The notes beneath the pieces are model-generated. The model was not told the origin of the DNA. It saw nothing but the letters and a program-made list of their open reading frames with translations, and did not search any database. 64,000 nt of DNA, taken from the NCBI RefSeq assembly GCF_030161395.1, contig NZ_BSST01000001.1, positions 1,178,001 through 1,242,000 of the forward strand, given 5' to 3'. The DNA comes from Thalassotalea insulae. GTDB taxonomy: Bacteria; Pseudomonadota; Gammaproteobacteria; Enterobacterales; Alteromonadaceae. Positions 9,060 to 18,454 of this stretch are shown here, in pieces; the first letter of the stretch is position 1, and each line of letters opens with the position of its first letter. The position numbers were made by a program, and so were the translations under genes.

Positions 9060-10331
9060 TTATAACTCGGTATAAAGTGCAGGAGTTACATTAGGTGACC
9101 ATGACGGCTGAGAAACATGCGCTGAAACCACCTGGTATTCTTTCCCCATATAACTCACTAAGTCACCTTCCTGATAAGAGACATTTTCATGCCAAACAAC
9201 AGATGGCATATTACGTAACCATAATGATGGTGTAGTACTTGGTAACCAGTCAGCCTGTGCAGTATGGGCACTTTCTGTTTTATAAATAACCCCATTGTAA
9301 GTAACGTAATCGTCTACGTCATACGCAGCCCCTACTTGCCACTGCGGCGCATAGTTATCCATGGTATCAAAGCTATAACCTGCTGCTTTTGCTAATGTTA
9401 TAAATCGAGCTAATTTTGGCAGATTTTTGCTAGCTCCTTGACCACGCTTACCATCTTCAAACAAAAAATCATGAGTTAAAATAATCACTTTGTCTGCATG
9501 TAAACGGTCACCACATGGAAAATTTTGTGCTTTAGAGTTAACAGGATCAATCGTCACTGGCGCACAAGCATTTAACGCCGCATCAACATAAGTTAACATT
9601 TGATCAGCTTCTGTCAGACTATTAGCAGGAAATGGAATCCCCCAATTTTCAGGTGCCCAGTCAACATCCCAGCCATGAATAATATAATCTTGATCAGCCA
9701 AGATGTTCGACACTTCTATCCCCGCTAACGAACTGTTTGATGGATCTTGTGGATCACAAACATAACCAGGTTCCCAAGGTTTAAAATCATCAGATGTTGC
9801 ACATAAGCCATCAGCCTTAAGCTCTTGGCTTGAACGCCAGCCATTTGTATACGGCAAGCGTGCCAATTGATCAGCTTTGTAGTTTGGGTAACTTGAAATT
9901 GTTGGAATGTATTGTGAAATAACCGTAAGGTTTTTACTAAACATAGACGCATCAAATACCGGGTCTACGTATGAATGGATTTGATGGTTACCTGTCGCAT
10001 TACATTCAGCGCCACTATCAGGGCCAAATTCATCAACACAATTATGAACCATATGATCATAACTATGATTACCAATAACATGGCCATCATTCAACGCTTG
10101 TTGTAATGCCGCCAATGCTTGATCTTCATTCTCATCGCCAATACCATCTAAATGCCAAGCATTAATATAAAATGTCGCTTTGATCCCACCCGTTTTTAAC
10201 GTATCTAATAACGCTGGTGTAGCATTCATAGGACCATCATCAAAAGTTAAATAGATAGTTTTATCCGCCGCTGTAGCCAATGAAGCCGTACAGGCTAACG
10301 CAATACCACAAGCTAAATTTGTTAATTTCAT
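9060..10331 (-). CDS. Chitin-oligosaccharide deacetylase (NodB domain plus two CBM5/12 modules)
   Basis: A 423-residue secreted enzyme. After a signal peptide (cleavage near residue 21-22) the NodB polysaccharide deacetylase domain opens with TFDDGP (residues 29-34, with the catalytic and metal Asp) and has the His pair of GNHSYDHM (H89, H93). The C-terminal 100 residues hold two aromatic-rich modules (W-x-x-x-x-Y-x-x-x-D-x-V-x-Y-x-G-x-x-Y), typical of CBM5/12 chitin-binding modules. The architecture matches Vibrio chitin-oligosaccharide deacetylase, which removes the acetyl group from chitobiose in the chitin catabolic cascade; that substrate is inferred. The ATG is preceded by AGGGG, and a TTGACA lies at 10382-10387. 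It is divergent from an AraC-type regulator. Confidence 0.88.
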   Translation of the reverse strand: MKLTNLACGIALACTASLATAADKTIYLTFDDGPMNATPALLDTLKTGGIKATFYINAWHLDGIGDENEDQALAALQQALNDGHVIGNHSYDHMVHNCVDEFGPDSGAECNATGNHQIHSYVDPVFDASMFSKNLTVISQYIPTISSYPNYKADQLARLPYTNGWRSSQELKADGLCATSDDFKPWEPGYVCDPQDPSNSSLAGIEVSNILADQDYIIHGWDVDWAPENWGIPFPANSLTEADQMLTYVDAALNACAPVTIDPVNSKAQNFPCGDRLHADKVIILTHDFLFEDGKRGQGASKNLPKLARFITLAKAAGYSFDTMDNYAPQWQVGAAYDVDDYVTYNGVIYKTESAHTAQADWLPSTTPSLWLRNMPSVVWHENVSYQEGDLVSYMGKEYQVVSAHVSQPSWSPNVTPALYTEL

Positions 10332-10717
10332 AGTTATCCCCTTTCCTTTTCATGAGTGTTAAAAGTTCTTGGCAGATACAATGTCAATACCAAGAATATA
10401 AACATCCTAAGTCAGTGAAAAACTTTAAGTGGTACAAATCTAGCAAATTTACGTAAATTTCTAACATCAGAAAAATAACAATACTTAAATTTGATATTAC
10501 AAATAGCAAAAAATTCATAAAACCATCATGAATTCGACAATAAAAAGAGCTATACACCAATGTTTTTGTTACATTTATCATAAATACTCCCAGTACACAA
10601 AGCCATCAACACGTGATACTCTTGATAGTCTTCATCAACCGATATCGATAAAACGAAAAATGAAATTATCGAATTTTACAACAAATCAATAAATATATTG
10701 GAAGATAGGAAGCTTGA
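10332..10717. promoter_or_regulatory. Divergent regulatory region of deacetylase and AraC-type genes
   Basis: 386 bases without a credible gene. A TTGACA on the minus strand (10382-10387) lies about 50 bases upstream of the deacetylase start, although its -10 partner is poor. A perfect inverted repeat TCGATAA / TTATCGA with a 14-base centre (10645-10672) sits about 45 bases upstream of the AraC-type start, in a run of ATCGAT-like words. This is a candidate operator for autoregulation or shared control; the binding protein is inferred. Confidence 0.4.
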
Positions 10718-11587
10718 ATGAAAGCTATTTGTGGCAAAAGTATTCCCAGCGATAATTGCTCATGGCGTTTTGCCAAGGTGAATTTAACCACAATTGAATT
10801 TAACTGGCATTATCATCCTGAATATGAAATTTGCTTGACGCTTAATAGTGCTGGTTCTAAACATATCGGGGATCATACTAGCTATTATAATGGTCCAAAC
10901 TTAGTAATAATGGGACCCAAACTACCTCATAGTTGGCACTGTAAACCAACTCCCCCACATAATGAATTGATTGTTTATGTCGCACAAATTCCAGCAAAAT
11001 GGCTCGACGATCTGGTTTACAACAATCCTGAGCTAGGTATCCTTAAAAACTTACTCGAGCGCTCAAAGCGCGGCATAGAATTTAGTCAAGCGACCACAAG
11101 AGAATCACTCAACATATGCAAAGCGATGTGTCATGCCGAGCCACTTAAACGCTACTTATTGTTAATCGAGTTATTCGATTTGATGGTTAACGATCAACAG
11201 GCAAAAGTGTTATCGTCCAACTCCTTTAGTAATCAATATCAGCAAGACACAGCTGTCGCTAAACTCGACAAAGTAATTAACTATATTTATCAGCACTATA
11301 CCGAGCCATTAACCGCAGAGAAGCTAGCGTCATTGGTCTATATGAGTACCAACCATTTACATAGATTTTTTAAACAACGTACTGAACACACGCTGAATCA
11401 ATTTATTAATCAACTACGTATTGGCAAAGCTTGTAAACTACTTATTGATAGCGACACCCAAATTTCAACCATTAGCGATCTCTGCGGATTTAACAACATT
11501 TCCAACTTCAATCGACGATTTCGCATGATTAAAGGCGCAACACCAAAAGAATACCGCAATAAAATAAAGAACCCTGTCACAATTTAA
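10718..11587 (+). CDS. AraC-family transcriptional regulator
   Basis: A 289-residue regulator. The N-terminal half is a cupin-type ligand domain: NWHYHPEYEICLTL and GPNLVIMGPKLPHSWH are the usual metal/sugar-cupin pattern of this group. The C-terminal 100 residues form the double helix-turn-helix, with LTAEKLASLVYMSTNHLHRFFKQRT for the first and ISTISDLCGFNNISNFNRRFRMIKGATPKEYR for the second. The start ATG at 10718 has AGGAAG at a suitable distance. Because it is divergent from the chitin-oligosaccharide deacetylase, control of that gene in response to a sugar is a reasonable inference, but no effector can be named. Confidence 0.9.
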   Translation: MKAICGKSIPSDNCSWRFAKVNLTTIEFNWHYHPEYEICLTLNSAGSKHIGDHTSYYNGPNLVIMGPKLPHSWHCKPTPPHNELIVYVAQIPAKWLDDLVYNNPELGILKNLLERSKRGIEFSQATTRESLNICKAMCHAEPLKRYLLLIELFDLMVNDQQAKVLSSNSFSNQYQQDTAVAKLDKVINYIYQHYTEPLTAEKLASLVYMSTNHLHRFFKQRTEHTLNQFINQLRIGKACKLLIDSDTQISTISDLCGFNNISNFNRRFRMIKGATPKEYRNKIKNPVTI

Positions 11588-11861
11588 TTATTTAATAACA
11601 AAGACATGAAAGTAAATATTAGTTCGTTCCTCTAATCAATAAAATGGGATCCTCTACATATTTGCTTACCTTTAACTACATCTTTTAACTGTATCTAGCA
11701 TTAAAGAGCATATAAATTATGCACACACTTTAGCGCTAAGTAGTTATCCCAAATAAAGATCAGACGCCATCAAACAAGATTAACCTATTGATTTTTAATC
11801 GCTATATATAAAAACAGTCACAATTTTGCTTATTCTATATTGAAAATAAAAAGGACATTTC

Positions 11862-13313
11862 ATGACACGCTATAAATTACCAACTATTGCACTTGTTCTC
11901 TCAACAATTTTATTGAGTGCATGTGGTGGAAGTAACAAAACTTCAAACAATGAGGTTGCCCAGCCCTCACTACCAGAGCCAACCATACCTGAGCCAGAAA
12001 CTTATACTTTTTCTGCTCAGTTCAAATCGCTCACTCGCTGCGGCACAACGCTTGCCAATAGTGACTTTTCATTACTTATTTATGACCAAGATTGGCATAA
12101 ACTCAAAGAAATCATTCCTGATGGCGACGGTGACGTAACCTTTACCTCTGAACATGCTGAATTAAACATTATCAAGCTGATAGATACTTCCCCTCAAACC
12201 ACTCCGGTTAACTGGTTTGCAACAGTAATAGAGGGAGTACCTTCACAAGATCACGGCCTAGTATTAACTAGCGATAATAGTGAACAAAGCTGTAGTTGTG
12301 AAACCCGTGATCTGTACTTCACCGTACCGGATGATTTTTATCAAGACGGTGCTGAAATATCCATTCATGTCCCTGGCAACGCAGTTGTAGAATACACATT
12401 TGATGGCCAGCCATTAAATGTCATTCCAACTCAAAAAATATGTAAACCGGAAAACGGCAACTACCCAGAAACTCCCGTTTTTGTTAACAGTAAAGCCCAG
12501 AGCACAGATCCTAACAACGCCAATTTTATTTATACCGGCATGATGGCAGCAAGTATTGATTTTGATAGCAGTGAGAATAATTGGTTGGCAATGGTTAATC
12601 TTCCCGCTCAAGAGCACATTTTAAACGATATCAACGAGCTTTCGCTTCCCCCTATTGTTCGTAATTTTACCCACTGGCGTAAATCACTTGCCTTGACCTC
12701 AAACCTAACAGGCAATGACTTTAGCGTTTTAAGTTATGATCAACACCTGAATAAACAAGACGATTTACATCTTTTAGATGTCTATAACCCTATTGTCGGC
12801 GTGAATCTACCAGGCATAGATTTGCCAAACAATAAATTTAGTTATTTCTATGAACAAAAATTAACAAACAATATATATGAGCTGTTAGATGTCAACTTAC
12901 CTGAACCCATTCGAGAATTTAGTTACCAACAACAAATGGTTGATTTGTTACTAAACCTTGAGCAAGACTATCAGTTTGACTTCTCTGGTGCAGGATACAA
13001 TTATGGTGAAATAGAACTATTAGCCTATTTGAATGATAAAACACCTTCAACCCTTAAGGACTCCGTCCGCATTCATTATTATGGTCCAAGTGCTTCAACC
13101 CTACCGATTCAGTCAATTCTAGCACCAGAACTAACAGGGCTAGATCTTTCCAATATTACAGGATGGCATTTAGCTATGGGGGCTATTGATGTTACCAATA
13201 AAGGAAATTATCAAACCGATCAAGCCATTTTCCTCACCGGAGGATTATCTTCCCGTAAAGTGGGTCATAAAGGCTTAATAAACTCATCTTATTCAATTTC
13301 AATTCGTGACTAA
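11862..13313 (+). CDS. Large lipoprotein of unknown function
   Basis: A 483-residue protein with a clear lipoprotein signal: basic start, hydrophobic core and lipobox LLSAC with Cys21, followed by GGS, which suits outer-membrane sorting. A short Pro/Glu linker (about residues 35-47) precedes a long beta-rich body with many Asn, Asp and aromatic residues. Conserved-looking Cys occur in pairs (SCSCETRD; RCGT). There is no enzyme motif I can recognise. The start has AAGGAC six to seven bases upstream of ATG. It stands alone after the AraC-type gene, with 274 bases before it, and ends in a strong hairpin at 13320-13346. Surface binding is possible, but I have no evidence for any function. Confidence 0.75.
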   Translation: MTRYKLPTIALVLSTILLSACGGSNKTSNNEVAQPSLPEPTIPEPETYTFSAQFKSLTRCGTTLANSDFSLLIYDQDWHKLKEIIPDGDGDVTFTSEHAELNIIKLIDTSPQTTPVNWFATVIEGVPSQDHGLVLTSDNSEQSCSCETRDLYFTVPDDFYQDGAEISIHVPGNAVVEYTFDGQPLNVIPTQKICKPENGNYPETPVFVNSKAQSTDPNNANFIYTGMMAASIDFDSSENNWLAMVNLPAQEHILNDINELSLPPIVRNFTHWRKSLALTSNLTGNDFSVLSYDQHLNKQDDLHLLDVYNPIVGVNLPGIDLPNNKFSYFYEQKLTNNIYELLDVNLPEPIREFSYQQQMVDLLLNLEQDYQFDFSGAGYNYGEIELLAYLNDKTPSTLKDSVRIHYYGPSASTLPIQSILAPELTGLDLSNITGWHLAMGAIDVTNKGNYQTDQAIFLTGGLSSRKVGHKGLINSSYSISIRD

Positions 13314-13319
13314 ATTGAC

Positions 13320-13346
13320 GCTGCTATCACTATCAGTGATAGCAGC
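13320..13346 (+). terminator. Strong stem-loop after the lipoprotein gene
   Basis: Twelve-base perfect stem GCTGCTATCACT / AGTGATAGCAGC with a three-base loop, seven bases after the lipoprotein stop. It lacks an immediate T-run, so it is either an imperfect terminator or an mRNA 3'-end stabiliser. Confidence 0.45.
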
Positions 13347-13493
13347 AACGTCACCACGTAATAAAAATTTTTATTTGATAATAAGACACACCATTCACCT
13401 TGTGGTAACTGCTGACAGTAGAGAAAATTTCAGCGCTGGCGCTATATATTAGCTTTACTCAACACGATGTAAACATCGCTCATTACTTGTTTA

Positions 13494-14303
13494 TTATTGA
13501 GGTAATTTTTCAATAATATGAAGCCTTTGTTTTATTTTTATTATCTCACTTTTATGCTGTTGAGTAATAAGATTAATATAATTCAGCATCTTAACTTCCC
13601 TTAGCGTAGATAAATGAAAAGAGGTTGGTGTGAATGGCAAATTTTTCGCTATCTTAAGGTTTTGTATATGATTTTTCCGCATCAAATATTGTGCAACATT
13701 ATATTCAATATCAGCACCATCAGCTCTTTCGGTATCAACCATCTTCAATGCAGCTAAAGCATTGGTGGTTTCGATAAACTTAATATCATACATATTCTGA
13801 AGTGGGTACCAGGCGACAGGAGAAAAACCGCGAGGAAAAGCTAACGAGTTAAAATTACTCACTTGAATATTAAGGTTCTGCTGTTGAACGATTGTTGTAC
13901 CAAGCGCCGTAATTAGCTCTTCACTAAAATATCGGGCGCCCCCTTGTCCACGATGCCAGTTTGGGTTGTCTGGGTAAATAAAATCTAACTTGCCTGCTTG
14001 TTCATATTCCAATACTAAACGTTTTATTGGCAACGATCTCACTAAAAATTGGCATTGAGTTTTTCTTTCCAGCCATTTGATAAAGTCACCAAAAAAATTC
14101 GGCTGACTGGGGCTAACAAAGTTATAGTGTGGACTATATTCAATTGCTTCGACCCCGACAACAAATACCCTCTCCGGGTATAAACAAGCATTACTATTCT
14201 TAGCGCTAAAAAGAGTTAAAGCGACTATCACTACAATATTTAAGTTAGCAATAACGAGGTTCTCACATGACAAATTACTAGGTACTAATAATAAGTGTGG
14301 CAC
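13494..14303 (-). CDS. Periplasmic solute-binding-like protein (SBP_bac_3-like), start uncertain
   Basis: Up to 269 residues. The body resembles the compact type-3 solute-binding fold often found as orphan proteins in Alteromonadales: VFVVGVEAIEYSPHYNF near the start, FIKWLERKTQCQFLVRSLP and GKLDFIYPDNPNW, then a second lobe with the DGADIEYNVAQYLM segment. The hydrophobic stretch LVIANLNIVVIVALTLFSAK followed by NSNA is probably the signal sequence. That means the true start is likely a TTG or GTG 10-25 codons downstream of the GTG at 14303; no ribosome binding site decides it. No transporter genes flank it. It lies 73 bases downstream of the LysE-family gene on the same strand. Confidence 0.6.
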   Translation of the reverse strand: MPHLLLVPSNLSCENLVIANLNIVVIVALTLFSAKNSNACLYPERVFVVGVEAIEYSPHYNFVSPSQPNFFGDFIKWLERKTQCQFLVRSLPIKRLVLEYEQAGKLDFIYPDNPNWHRGQGGARYFSEELITALGTTIVQQQNLNIQVSNFNSLAFPRGFSPVAWYPLQNMYDIKFIETTNALAALKMVDTERADGADIEYNVAQYLMRKNHIQNLKIAKNLPFTPTSFHLSTLREVKMLNYINLITQQHKSEIIKIKQRLHIIEKLPQ

Positions 14304-14376
14304 TTTATCTTCGCTATTGCACCGATAATGTTTTGTTAGCTATAACGACAAACACGCAAATTCCACTTAATCGGCA

Positions 14377-14979
14377 TTATCTAGTCACTGTTGACTGTAT
14401 CATCGGAATAACAGAAAGCACTAAGATAACAGCCATACAACGATTAAACCAAATGAGAAAGTTTGGCTTGTTCAACACTGACTGCAGCCCTAACCCCATG
14501 CTCAACCAGAACAGCGAACAAGGTAAGCCAAAGATTAAATACACGGCCGCAATGGAAAACACTTCAATGGCTACGCTACCATCGGTAGAAGAAAATGCAA
14601 CAATTGCACTAACCGCCATCACCCATGCTTTAGGATTGAACCATTGAAATAATGCTGCCTGGGTAAAAGTAAACGGGTTGTTTTCCTCATTTGTCGACAA
14701 TTTACCGGATAAAGTGGCAATTTTATAAGCTAAATACAGCAAATATAAGATACCAATCACTTTAAGCAATAAATAGAAGCTAGGCACCTGTTTAAATAAA
14801 GTCACTAAGCCAAAGCCAACGCCGATCACCATTAATGGAAAGCCAATGTTAATACCGAGGACATGAGGGATACTTTTTCTAAAACCATGGTTCACGCCCG
14901 AAGTGAGCAACATCACATTATTTGGCCCAGGAGTGCCCGAAGAAGATAAAACAAACAGTACTAATGCAATCAATTCCAT
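14377..14979 (-). CDS. LysE/RhtB-family amino-acid exporter
   Basis: A 200-residue inner-membrane protein with about six hydrophobic helices. The family signature sits near the N-terminus: SSGTPGPNNVMLLTSGVNHG, the PGPN motif of the LysE/RhtB/CadD exporters. A later F-N-P-K-A motif (QWFNPKAW) marks the second half of the fold. Family members export amino acids or homoserine lactones; the specific substrate is not readable. It may form a short unit with the solute-binding-like gene downstream, although 73 bases separate them. Confidence 0.88.
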   Translation of the reverse strand: MELIALVLFVLSSSGTPGPNNVMLLTSGVNHGFRKSIPHVLGINIGFPLMVIGVGFGLVTLFKQVPSFYLLLKVIGILYLLYLAYKIATLSGKLSTNEENNPFTFTQAALFQWFNPKAWVMAVSAIVAFSSTDGSVAIEVFSIAAVYLIFGLPCSLFWLSMGLGLQSVLNKPNFLIWFNRCMAVILVLSVIPMIQSTVTR

Positions 14980-15308
14980 ATGTTAGTCCTTAAAAGATGC
15001 AAAACGTGATTAACACTGTACCTAAAATTTTGAATACCTAACATATACAAAAATCATAAAATACAACCTACACAGTTAAAAAATCCGATACACCTAACAC
15101 CGCATTGGTTTTAGGCTTTTTATTCCTGCTCAAACAAAAAAAGTCGCCCTAAGGACGACTTCTTACTTTTATCAAGCTAATTGATTTTGCTAAATAATTG
15201 GGCTTTAGGCAAAGCCGTCAAGCTTATGCCCCATCACATAAATAGATATATATGTGATGGAAAGATAAACGCTGACAATACCGCATAAAGTTCAAATACA
15301 AGACAAAA
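14980..15308. other. Intergenic region; only the acnB terminator recognised
   Basis: 329 bases upstream of the LysE-family gene and downstream of acnB. Apart from the acnB terminator near 15136-15161, I see no gene, repeat or operator. Confidence 0.4.
15136..15161 (-). terminator. Terminator of acnB
   Basis: On the minus strand AAGTCG / CGACTT with inner CC/GG pairs is followed by seven T. It lies about 150 bases downstream of the acnB stop. Confidence 0.65.
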
Positions 15309-17897
15309 TTAAGCTGGTTCTTGCATAATAACCGTATCAGCTTTCTTAGTATATTGTTCCATTTTATGGAAGTTTAAGTAGCGATATGTATCTGCCGCCG
15401 TTGCGTCAATAGTTTTTGCATATTCCATATACTCGGCTGGCGTAGGTATTTTACCCATAATTGCACCAGCAGCTGCTAATTCTGCTGACGTTAAGTAAAC
15501 ATTTGCACCTGTACCTAAACGGTTTGGGAAGTTACGCGTAGAGGTAGATAAGACTGTCGATTTGTCTGCAACACGTGCCTGGTTACCCATACATAACGAG
15601 CAACCTGGTGTTTCAATGCGTACCCCTGCTTTACCGTAGGTAGAATAGTAACCTTCTTCCGTTAGTTGGTCACGGTCCATCTTAGTTGGTGGTGCAACCC
15701 ACATACGAGTATTTAACGTACCACCGTAGTTTTCTAATAACTTACCAGCAGCACGGAAGTGACCAATGTTAGTCATACAAGAACCGATAAATACTTCATC
15801 AACACTGGTGCCAGCTACTTCCGATAATAACTTGGCATCATCAGGGTCATTTGGACAACAAACGATAGGCTCTTTAATTTCATTCAAGTCAATTTCTAAC
15901 ACATGAGCGTATTCTGCATCAGCGTCAGCTGACATTAAAGATGGATTTGCTAACCACTCTTCCATTGCCTTGATACGACGTTCAATGGTACGAACATCAC
16001 CGTAGCCTTCGCTGATCATCCACTTAAGCATCACAATGTTAGATTCTAAGTATTCTTTAACAGCGTCTTCTTCAAGCTTGATAGAACAACCACCAGCTGA
16101 ACGTTCCGCAGATGCGTCTGAAAGTTCAAATGCCTGCTCAACCGTTAAACCTTTAAGACCTTCAATCTCTAATACACGACCAGAGAATTCGTTGATCTTA
16201 CCGGCTTTTTCAACAGTTAATAAACCGTTTTTAATACCATAGTAAGGAATCGCATGTACTAGGTCACGCAAGGTAATACCTGGTTGCATTTCACCTTTAA
16301 AGCGCACTAATACCGACTCTGGCATATCAAGTGGCATAACACCAGTTGCGGCAGCAAACGCTACTAAGCCAGAACCTGCTGGGAATGAAATACCTAATGG
16401 GAAACGCGTATGAGAGTCACCACCTGTACCGACAGTATCAGGCAATAACATACGGTTTAACCATGAGTGAATAACACCATCACCTGGGCGAAGCGAAACA
16501 CCGCCACGATTCATAATGAAATCAGGTAAAGTATGATGTGTTTGTACATCTACCGGCTTAGGATAAGCAGAAGTATGGCAGAATGACTGCATGGTTAAAT
16601 CAGCAGAGAAACCTAAACAAGCTAAATCTTTTAACTCATCACGAGTCATAGGACCGGTAGTATCTTGTGAACCAACAGTCGTCATTTTCGGCTCACAGTA
16701 TTGACCTGGGCGAACACCTTCTACACCACAAGCTTTACCTACCATTTTCTGCGCTAAGGTGTAACCTTTTGAAGACGCTTCTGTCTCGACAGGTTTAGCA
16801 AATAAATCAGTTTCCGCTAAGCCTAGTGCTTCACGAGCACGCCCCGTTAAACCACGACCAATAATAAGCGGGATACGACCACCAGCACGAACTTCATCAA
16901 GTAATACAGGGCTTAACTTAAAGGTAGAGATAACTTCGTCACCTTTTTTCACCACACCTTCGTATGGATAAATATCGATAACATCGCCCATATTCATTTT
17001 CTGAACGTCTAGCTCAATTGGTAAAGCACCTGAGTCTTCCATCGTGTTATAGAAAATAGGCGCTATTTTACCACCTAAACAAACACCACCTGCGCGCTTA
17101 TTTGGTACATATGGAATATCATCCCCCATAAACCAAAGCACTGAGTTAGTCGCTGATTTACGAGAAGAGCCAGTACCAACAACATCACCTACATACGCTA
17201 ATGGAATGCCGTCTTTTTGTAATTCTTCAATTTGTTTAATCGGACCGACAGAACCCTCTTCATCCGGGTTAATACCTTCACGTTCAATTTTAAGCATCGC
17301 TTTGGCATGTAAAGGAATATCAGGACGAGACCAAGCATCTGGTGCTGGCGACAAGTCATCTGTGTTAGTTTCACCAGTAACTTTAAATACTTTAACCGTG
17401 ATTTTTTCAGCCACTTTTTCTTTCGAGGTAAACCACTCGGCATCTGCCCATGACTGCATCACTTTTTTCGCAGCCGCATTACCTGCTTCCGCTTTTTCTT
17501 TAACATCAAAAAATGCGTCAAACATTAATAAAGTATGTGATAACCCTTGTGCTGCTTTATCTGCCAGTGCAGCATCGTCTAACAAATCAATCATCGGCTG
17601 AATGTTATAACCACCTAACATGGTGCCTAATAATTCAGTTGCTTTTTCAGCCGGTAAAATTGGTGAACTTACTTCGCCCTTCGCGACAGCCGCTAAAAAT
17701 CCGGCTTTAACATAGGCAGCATCATCTACACCTGCTGGTACACGATTGGTTAATAACTCTAATAAAAACGCTTCTTCACCTGCTGGAGGGTTTTTCACTA
17801 ATTCAACTAATGCAGCAGTTTGTTCTGCATCTAACGCTTTTGGTACTATGCCTTCTGCGGCACGCTCTTCTACATGATTACGATATTCTTGAAGCAC
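15309..17897 (-). CDS. acnB: Aconitate hydratase B
   Basis: An 862-residue bifunctional aconitase B: citrate to isocitrate via cis-aconitate in the TCA cycle, and also 2-methylisocitrate dehydration in many bacteria. It has the AcnB-specific N-terminal HEAT-like domain (KNPPAGEEAFLLELLTNRVP) followed by the swivel and the catalytic domains. The Fe-S ligands are in SCMTNIGH and CSLCMGNQ. The start was put at GTG 17897, because E. coli AcnB begins MLEEYRKH against VLQEYRNH here and AGGGG lies eight bases upstream; the GTG at 17906 abuts that site. As in E. coli it follows the pyruvate dehydrogenase genes, but the outer-membrane genes lie between. Confidence 0.96.
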   Translation of the reverse strand: MLQEYRNHVEERAAEGIVPKALDAEQTAALVELVKNPPAGEEAFLLELLTNRVPAGVDDAAYVKAGFLAAVAKGEVSSPILPAEKATELLGTMLGGYNIQPMIDLLDDAALADKAAQGLSHTLLMFDAFFDVKEKAEAGNAAAKKVMQSWADAEWFTSKEKVAEKITVKVFKVTGETNTDDLSPAPDAWSRPDIPLHAKAMLKIEREGINPDEEGSVGPIKQIEELQKDGIPLAYVGDVVGTGSSRKSATNSVLWFMGDDIPYVPNKRAGGVCLGGKIAPIFYNTMEDSGALPIELDVQKMNMGDVIDIYPYEGVVKKGDEVISTFKLSPVLLDEVRAGGRIPLIIGRGLTGRAREALGLAETDLFAKPVETEASSKGYTLAQKMVGKACGVEGVRPGQYCEPKMTTVGSQDTTGPMTRDELKDLACLGFSADLTMQSFCHTSAYPKPVDVQTHHTLPDFIMNRGGVSLRPGDGVIHSWLNRMLLPDTVGTGGDSHTRFPLGISFPAGSGLVAFAAATGVMPLDMPESVLVRFKGEMQPGITLRDLVHAIPYYGIKNGLLTVEKAGKINEFSGRVLEIEGLKGLTVEQAFELSDASAERSAGGCSIKLEEDAVKEYLESNIVMLKWMISEGYGDVRTIERRIKAMEEWLANPSLMSADADAEYAHVLEIDLNEIKEPIVCCPNDPDDAKLLSEVAGTSVDEVFIGSCMTNIGHFRAAGKLLENYGGTLNTRMWVAPPTKMDRDQLTEEGYYSTYGKAGVRIETPGCSLCMGNQARVADKSTVLSTSTRNFPNRLGTGANVYLTSAELAAAGAIMGKIPTPAEYMEYAKTIDATAADTYRYLNFHKMEQYTKKADTVIMQEPA

Positions 17898-18080
17898 GGC
17901 GTTCACCCCTGTGATAAGTAGAAATCACTAAGTAGCCCACTTAGCAATTACTATTGATTAGAAAATTTTCGGCGTGATTATACGATAACCGTTTCGTAAT
18001 TAAAATCTCACAACCATTCAGCAAACTTATAACTATTATAAAAAATAGTTATACTTATTAAATATTAATCACTTGCCTGG

Positions 18081-18098
18081 AAAAAACTGGTTTACCAG
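18081..18098 (-). terminator. Possible weak terminator after the small secreted-protein gene
   Basis: On the minus strand CTGG-TAAA-CCAG followed by six T, 30 bases after the stop at 18128. The stem is only four to five pairs, so this is weak. Confidence 0.35.
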
Positions 18099-18127
18099 AC
18101 AATAGGCTCATGTAGATTAAAGATAGT

Positions 18128-18454
18128 CTATTTCTTAGGACAAACAAGGTTTGCAGATAATGATGGCTGAATATAATTAGGGCTCATTTGACGATCGTCA
18201 AATTGCTCCACTCCGCTGAGTATTTTTAATTCAAAGTCATAACTGCCACAAAGCTTATAAGCATGACGCAACAAGAAAGTTGCTAACTGACTAAAGCGTG
18301 TTTTTTCTTTCTGTAACGCTTCAATTTGATAGTGTCCAGGCGCCAGACGCTTTTGTTTATAATGTACTTTATGATCAAAATCATAATTGACTTCTTGCTC
18401 AGCTGCACTCACTGCACCAGAGAATATAAATAAAACCACCAACAAGATTTTCAT
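18128..18454 (-). CDS. Small secreted protein of unknown function
   Basis: A 108-residue protein starting at the ATG at 18454, with AAGGA ten bases upstream. A TTG eight codons earlier overlaps that site and is rejected. A signal peptide (MKILLVVLFIFSGAVSAA) is followed by a small domain with Cys residues in KLCGSYDF and NLVCPKK that could be disulfide bonded. The pattern (a charged strand, YQIEALQKEKTR, helix FSQLATFLLRHAYKLCG) resembles small conserved exported proteins of Alteromonadales and Vibrio, but I cannot name the family. It lies on the minus strand upstream of acnB and is divergent from the OmpA-family gene. Confidence 0.7.
   Translation of the reverse strand: MKILLVVLFIFSGAVSAAEQEVNYDFDHKVHYKQKRLAPGHYQIEALQKEKTRFSQLATFLLRHAYKLCGSYDFELKILSGVEQFDDRQMSPNYIQPSLSANLVCPKK

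Noticed and set aside
10384..10581. 65-residue open frame in the regulatory region upstream of the deacetylase
   Set aside because: Contains a hydrophobic stretch, but there is no start context, and it sits over the presumed promoter of the deacetylase gene.
14297..14647. 116-residue open frame on the plus strand opposite the LysE-family gene
   Set aside because: Overlaps a confidently assigned gene and has no recognisable motif.
17206..17601. 131-residue open frame on the plus strand opposite acnB
   Set aside because: It mirrors acnB codons, is rich in Ser/Ala from reverse-strand reading and has no ribosome binding site; acnB is certain.
18029..18052. Inverted repeat ATAACTATT/AATAGTTAT upstream of acnB
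   Set aside because: Entirely AT-rich, in an AT-rich region; likely chance.
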